This document shows, piece after piece, positions 60,478 through 64,000 of a stretch of 64,000 nt of DNA. The position numbers and the translations under genes are program-made. Position 1 is the first letter of the stretch; each line of letters opens with the position of its first letter. The DNA lies in assembly GCA_012837335.1 (NCBI GenBank), contig DURM01000055.1:1-64000 (forward strand), given 5' to 3'. The notes under the pieces are model-generated. The model saw nothing but the letters and a program-made list of their open reading frames with translations. It made no database searches and was not told the origin of the DNA. The DNA comes from Bacillota bacterium (GTDB lineage Bacteria; Bacillota; Limnochordia; Darwinibacteriales; DTU012).

Positions 60478-60874
60478 TATTAAATCTTACCTTGATCACC
60501 TCTCCCCTCCCAGCGCTGCTTCCAAGCGCATACAGATCACAGGAGATGCAAGTGATACCGGGATCACCGGCAATTACCACAGGATTTTCCCACTTCTGCC
60601 AGAACTTGGTTCCGCTGAGGCGATAGTATAAGCGAATAGGTATCTCTGCAGCATAAACAAGCTCCATCTCCCAAGGCACATTGCTTTTAACCTCGAACTC
60701 TAGGGCATTTTCTACCACTGCAGCAGCGGGAAGCTCCAGCAGTGCGGCGGCAGGATCAATCTCTACAGAGGCCTTTAGCTCATATTCTACCTTCACCACA
60801 GCAGTTTCCGCCCCCGCACCAGCGCTCACCAATCCCAAAGCTAGAGCAGCACCAAAAATCAGCAATCTGCGCAT
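60464..60874 (-). CDS. Uncharacterised secreted small protein
   Basis: A 136-residue exported protein with a signal peptide (cleavage near AGA-ET, residue 22). The mature part is beta-rich with an Ala-rich centre (AAALLELPAAAVVENALEF), two cysteines (TCISCD) close together and a basic C-terminal tail. It looks like a small sandwich domain; family not recognised. AAAGGGTGG precedes the ATG. It lies 60 bases upstream of nothing else on its strand except a terminator-free gap, so its promoter may be shared with the phosphoglycerate mutase gene upstream. Confidence 0.65.
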   Translation of the reverse strand: MRRLLIFGAALALGLVSAGAGAETAVVKVEYELKASVEIDPAAALLELPAAAVVENALEFEVKSNVPWEMELVYAAEIPIRLYYRLSGTKFWQKWENPVVIAGDPGITCISCDLYALGSSAGRGEVIKVRFNKNKL

Positions 60875-60933
60875 CTAACCACCCTTTCTGGTTTATGTAC
60901 AGCTGCTGCAGTTAATAATGCTCCCCTTTGATA

Positions 60934-62517
60934 TTATTCGAACTGTTGTTCTGTTTTCCTGCTCCAGTAGAGCCCTTTTCCATCAACTAGGGCTTCATAA
61001 GCGGCTTTGGTCCGCTGCAAATACCAACCACTGCGATCCAACATAAACTCCCGTCCGCAGATTGTTACCACCTCCCCGATTTCCGCTTGATCAAGGATCT
61101 CCTGTAGTTTTGTCAGGTATTTAACGGCACCAAAGGGGTGGGCGCTGCGGCCATCGGTAATAGCGTGGAGATAAACCCGCTCAACTTCCCATTCTTTTAA
61201 TACCGCCAAGAGCTTTACCGCTTCATCGGTGCTGCCGTGGGAGCTTCCCGGGGAGAGGAGAAAAAGCAGGTGCACCGCTTGATGCGATCCCAGCTGTTTG
61301 ATTGTCTGGTAGAACCTGCGGTTTTTCATCAGCTGTTGAGCATTCAGGTTTTGAGGAATGCGGACTTCATCCTGAACAACCACTCTCCCCGCTCCTAACG
61401 TTAGATGCCCTGTTTCGGAGTTACCGCTTGAGTGCGGTGCCAGGCCGACCTGGGCGCCTGAAGCGTGCAGAGCAGTGTGGGGATACTGAGCCAACAGTCG
61501 ATTTAGATGCGGTGTGCGCGCAGCACAGATGGGATTAATCTTCGCATCTTCTGTTCCGATACCCCATCCATCCAGAATGATGAGAATCACCCCGCGGGCG
61601 GAGCTCACATAGGGCTGAACCAATGGTTTTCCTGTCATCTGCTCAGGCTGCCTTAAACCCATAATCTGCAGCACTGTTGGAGCCACATCCGCAAGTGTAC
61701 CATCCGGTGCAAGGGACAGTGTTCCAGGGACAGTGGGATCAACCAGGATAAACGGCACCATCGCCCGGGTGTGCCCCACGCTGGCTGATCCATCGGAGTT
61801 ATACGCCTGCTCTAAAAGCCCATGGTCAGCGGTGATCAGCAGACAATAGCTGAGCTGCTCCCCATGCGCTGCAATCTGTCCCAAAACTCGATCAACTGCT
61901 TCCGCGCAGCGAACATGGAGCTGAAAAGCAGGAAGATGACCGTAAAGATCGCCAGCCGCAAAGTTGACAAGGGCAAAATCAAAGTCAGCAGCATTCATCC
62001 TGCTGATCAGCATTTTGCCAACCTCGTCTGTGCTGTGCTCGACAAACTTCATTCGTTCAAGCGCAGTGCTCATAATTTTGATCCGCTCTTCTCCGGGAAA
62101 TGATGCTTCCCTGCGCCCATTAAAGAAATAAGTTACATGGGGAAATTTCTCGGACTCAGCAATCCGCAGCTGTTTTAAACTATGTTGAGCCAGCACTTCC
62201 CCGAGCGTTTTCTCCGGCCTGGTGGTAGAAAACAGCGGCGGGTAAGCAGCAAATTTACTGTGATATTCCACCATCGGGAAAAAGGCTAAATTCGGCAGAT
62301 ATGTTCTTTCAAAATGGGGGAAATTCGGATCCACAAAAGCTTCGGTCAGCTGAATTTCCCGCTCACCGCGGCGGCAGGCAAAGACCAAAACATCGCCATC
62401 ACCCACTCGCCCAACCACTCTGCCGTCATGGCTGCGCTTAACTAAAGGCGGCAGAGAATAATCGCTGATTCCCTGATCATAGTGTTTCCGGATCAGATCA
62501 AAAAGTGAATCCAACAT
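60934..62517 (-). CDS. gpmI: Circularly permuted 2,3-bisphosphoglycerate-independent phosphoglycerate mutase
   Basis: Dimanganese glycolytic enzyme converting 3-PG to 2-PG, but with its halves swapped. Residues 1-300 match the normally C-terminal half: DGDVLVFACRRGERE, LKQLRIAESEKFPHVTYFFNG, NFAAGD190LYGH194, ITAD231H232G, GH249T, ADVAPTVLQIMGL and MTGKPLV. After a short linker, residues 309-515 match the normal N-terminal half: LILDGWG (D316), GNS367ETGH, H427, DGRS, CGR489-LDR495 and AYEALVDGKG. Every metal ligand (Asp, Ser, two His pairs) and the K124, R49/R53, R489 and R495 binding residues are in place. Only GRD reads GRS. Total length (527) equals a normal enzyme. GAGGTG precedes the ATG. 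One uninterrupted frame, so not a frameshift. Confidence 0.9.
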   Translation of the reverse strand: MLDSLFDLIRKHYDQGISDYSLPPLVKRSHDGRVVGRVGDGDVLVFACRRGEREIQLTEAFVDPNFPHFERTYLPNLAFFPMVEYHSKFAAYPPLFSTTRPEKTLGEVLAQHSLKQLRIAESEKFPHVTYFFNGRREASFPGEERIKIMSTALERMKFVEHSTDEVGKMLISRMNAADFDFALVNFAAGDLYGHLPAFQLHVRCAEAVDRVLGQIAAHGEQLSYCLLITADHGLLEQAYNSDGSASVGHTRAMVPFILVDPTVPGTLSLAPDGTLADVAPTVLQIMGLRQPEQMTGKPLVQPYVSSARGVILIILDGWGIGTEDAKINPICAARTPHLNRLLAQYPHTALHASGAQVGLAPHSSGNSETGHLTLGAGRVVVQDEVRIPQNLNAQQLMKNRRFYQTIKQLGSHQAVHLLFLLSPGSSHGSTDEAVKLLAVLKEWEVERVYLHAITDGRSAHPFGAVKYLTKLQEILDQAEIGEVVTICGREFMLDRSGWYLQRTKAAYEALVDGKGLYWSRKTEQQFE

Positions 62518-62570
62518 GTGATCACCTCACAATTCATATCTACCTTTATGCCTGCCTAAAAATAGATATG

Positions 62571-62596
62571 AAAAAACCCCAGTCAGCGACTGGGGT
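62571..62596 (-). terminator. Intrinsic terminator of cspA
   Basis: On the minus strand a 9-bp stem (62596-62588 with 62584-62576, ACCCCAGTC / GACTGGGGT) with a 3-base loop is followed by six T. It lies 14 bases after the cspA stop codon. Confidence 0.9.
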
Positions 62597-62609
62597 TAAT
62601 CTCTATTGA

Positions 62610-62810
62610 CTAGAGGCGAACAACATTAGCGGCTTGAGGTCCGCGGTTGCCCTGAACGATTTCGAATTCTACTTTTTGACCTTCTTCTAAAGTGCGGAAT
62701 CCGTCACCTTGAATAGCAGTGAAGTGTACGAATACGTCGTCTCCGTTGTCTTGCTCGATAAAACCGTAACCTTTTTCTGCGTTAAACCATTTAACTGTTC
62801 CTTGTACCAT
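62610..62810 (-). CDS. cspA: Cold shock protein (CspA family)
   Basis: A 66-residue single cold-shock domain binding single-stranded RNA and DNA. RNP1 is KGYGFIE and RNP2 is DVFVHFTAI; the C-terminus [10 protein letters not shown] is typical. ATG at 62810 gives the standard length; AAGGAGG lies 12 bases upstream, slightly far. An 11-codon extension upstream is not conserved in the family. A leader of about 110 nucleotides precedes it, as in thermoregulated csp genes. Confidence 0.96.
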   Translation of the reverse strand: MVQGTVKWFNAEKGYGFIEQDNGDDVFVHFTAIQGDGFRTLEEGQKVEFEIVQGNRGPQAANVVRL

Positions 62811-62927
62811 AAATCTATATGGCCTCCTTAAAAAATACTTCATTAAAAAGTGGAAGTTTTGATCATCGTTCCAAGCCTAAGAGGCCATACTCCACGTGCA
62901 AACTTCACTGCTTTTTAACGTAAACTC

Positions 62928-62956
62928 AGCATACCACAGATTAATCAGAAATACAA
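62928..62956 (-). promoter_or_regulatory. cspA promoter with long leader
   Basis: On the minus strand TTGTAT (62956-62951), a 17-bp spacer and TATGCT (62933-62928) preceded by TGG form an extended -10 promoter. Transcription would start near 62921, leaving about 110 untranslated bases before cspA. Confidence 0.65.
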
Positions 62957-62975
62957 GTGCAATCTTGGAAAAAAT

Positions 62976-63851
62976 TTATTTTTCCGGCAGATCGCGATGT
63001 CTAACTTGATTATGGAAGCCATCCAGGGTAAGTCTGCGCCCCAACTCACGGCTGATAGCCACCGAACGGTGCTGTCCTCCAGTGCAGCCAATTCCAATCG
63101 TTAAGCGGGCTTTTCCTTCCTTGCTGTACGCCGGGAGCAGTTCAACGATCAAATCATAGAATTTATCGATGAAAGCCTGGGTTTGCGGCCAATCGAGAAC
63201 ATAGTCAGCAACTTCCGGATCTTCTCCAGTAAGCTGCTTCAACTCATCGATGTAGAACGGATTAGGCAGGAATCTGACGTCAAAAATGATATCGGCGTCA
63301 TTAGGCACACCATATTTAAATCCAAATGACAGTAAATCAATCTGCATCAAAACATCGGTTCCATCGCTCCCTAACAGCGCGCTGTTGAGAAGCGCCTTCA
63401 GCTCAGCAGGCTTAATCGCCGAGGTATCTATGATCAAGTGAGCCAACTGGCGAACATCAGCCAACAGTTTTCGCTCATGAGCGATGCTGTCATAGATGCT
63501 GCCCTGATCCGCCAGGGGATGCCGCCTTCTGGTTTCACTGAAGCGGCGGACCAAGATATCGTTTTCACACTCAAGAAATACTACTTTATAGGATACTAGA
63601 CTTTCCTCCAGCCACGTAATCACGCTGGTCAGCTGAGCAAAATGTCCTTTACCCCGCACGTCCATCGCCACAGCCACCGGCCGGGTTTCTTCTGTACTTT
63701 GATGAATCGCAATCAATTGAGGCAGAAGGGATGGAGGCAGGTTGTCAATGCAGAAAAAATCCAAGTCTTCCAACGCTTTCATTGCCTGGGTCTTACCTGC
63801 GCCTGACAAGCCAGTTACAATAACTATTTTGATTTTTTCACTGATGGTCAT
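62976..63851 (-). CDS. rapZ: RNase adapter/nucleotide-binding protein RapZ (YvcJ)
   Basis: P-loop GTP/ATP-binding protein; in enterobacteria it directs RNase E to a glucosamine-phosphate synthase regulatory RNA, in Bacillus YvcJ influences competence. The 291-residue protein shows TGLSGAGKTQAMKALEDLDFFCIDNLPP at the N-terminus, MDVRGKGHF, FLECENDILVRRFSETRRRHPL, and the C-terminal GIGCTGGQHRSVAISRELGRRL. ATG at 63851 follows AAAGGGG. It normally sits with yvcK and whiA; here cspA follows. Confidence 0.96.
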   Translation of the reverse strand: MTISEKIKIVIVTGLSGAGKTQAMKALEDLDFFCIDNLPPSLLPQLIAIHQSTEETRPVAVAMDVRGKGHFAQLTSVITWLEESLVSYKVVFLECENDILVRRFSETRRRHPLADQGSIYDSIAHERKLLADVRQLAHLIIDTSAIKPAELKALLNSALLGSDGTDVLMQIDLLSFGFKYGVPNDADIIFDVRFLPNPFYIDELKQLTGEDPEVADYVLDWPQTQAFIDKFYDLIVELLPAYSKEGKARLTIGIGCTGGQHRSVAISRELGRRLTLDGFHNQVRHRDLPEK

Positions 63852-63917
63852 GGCTTTCACCCCTTTCCAGGTTCATAGTGTAATTCTAGTTTACAGCATC
63901 GCATCCTTTTTTTAAAC

Positions 63918-63946
63918 AAAAAAACCCTTACCTAATTTGGTAAGGG
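63918..63946 (-). terminator. Intrinsic terminator of the gene entering from the right edge
   Basis: On the minus strand CCCTTACC (63946-63939) pairs with GGTAAGGG (63932-63925) around a 6-base loop and is followed by TTTTTTT. It lies nine bases after the stop codon of the partial gene at 63955. Confidence 0.88.
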
Positions 63947-63954
63947 CTGTAATA

Positions 63955-63999
63955 CTACCTGATGATTTCATCATCTAGGTATTGATTCCACACATTTTC
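63955..63999 (-). CDS. 3' end of a gene cut by the window edge
   Basis: Fourteen codons (ENVWNQYLDDEIIR) and a TAG stop are open to the right edge on the minus strand, followed by a strong terminator. The C-terminal sequence alone does not identify the protein. Support comes mainly from the terminator placement. Confidence 0.45.
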   Translation of the reverse strand, partial: ENVWNQYLDDEIIR

Positions 64000-64000
64000 A

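Noticed and set aside
60934-62517. Frameshift or fragment explanation for the odd phosphoglycerate mutase
   Set aside because: The reading frame is unbroken, both halves are complete, no part is duplicated and the total length equals a normal enzyme, so permutation explains it better than decay.

Overview
The window reads as a gene-dense chromosome segment of a Bacillota (Firmicutes) bacterium, probably an anaerobic spore-former. The evidence is an Rnf ferredoxin:NAD oxidoreductase operon, the redox repressor Rex, a flavodiiron protein, a SpoVD/FtsI-type PASTA transpeptidase, two Spo0A-box-like sites, a CsoR repressor, strong GGAGG ribosome binding sites and frequent GTG/TTG starts. Several features suggest a diderm envelope, as known for Limnochordia, Halanaerobiales and Negativicutes: an M48 protease + LolA-like protein + beta-strand-rich secreted protein operon (20753-24102), and a peptide-type ABC binding protein whose signal peptide lacks a lipobox cysteine. 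Limnochordia-like ancestry is my inference. No tRNA, rRNA, CRISPR array, transposase or prophage gene was seen.

Layout. 1-4.7 kb: small uncharacterised genes, a DUF554 membrane protein, rex, and a metallophosphoesterase/ParB-like pair. 4.7-13.1 kb: nth, then cell-wall genes (PASTA transpeptidase, D,D-carboxypeptidase, FemX-like transferase, alanine racemase, SppA, M23 endopeptidase) with csoR among them. 13.2-20.7 kb: trxB and the operon trmL-rnfCDGEAB-apbE, in which ApbE can load the covalent flavins of RnfD and RnfG. 20.7-24.1 kb: the envelope-like operon. 24.2-33.3 kb: a GltB2-type FMN protein, a B12/radical SAM protein, a TGS-domain nucleoside kinase, an M20 peptidase, a MATE exporter, an alkyltransferase and a flavodiiron protein. 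33.4-44.1 kb: HEAT-repeat/pectate-lyase fusion, glnS, a lipoprotein, a Gfo/Idh dehydrogenase with a divergent AraC regulator, a HEPN-like/CBS protein and a large glycosidase; partly a plant-polysaccharide region. 44.2-51.5 kb: purine operon purE-L-F-M-N-D behind a putative PRPP (ykkC-type) riboswitch with an intrinsic terminator. 51.6-57.9 kb: TetR-binding protein-two permeases-MscS-PatB/MalY operon with a palindromic operator. 58-64 kb: split chromate transporter, HD-GYP protein, a secreted protein, a phosphoglycerate mutase, cspA and rapZ.

The most unusual object is at 60934-62517. It is a 2,3-bisphosphoglycerate-independent phosphoglycerate mutase whose two halves occur in swapped order: the normally C-terminal half comes first, the normal N-terminus (LDGWG) starts near residue 309, and all seven metal-ligand positions are kept. 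This is the signature of a circular permutation.

Starts were re-chosen from ribosome binding sites wherever the longest open frame began upstream of or inside the Shine-Dalgarno sequence. Protein names come from motif and family recognition by eye; no database search was possible.
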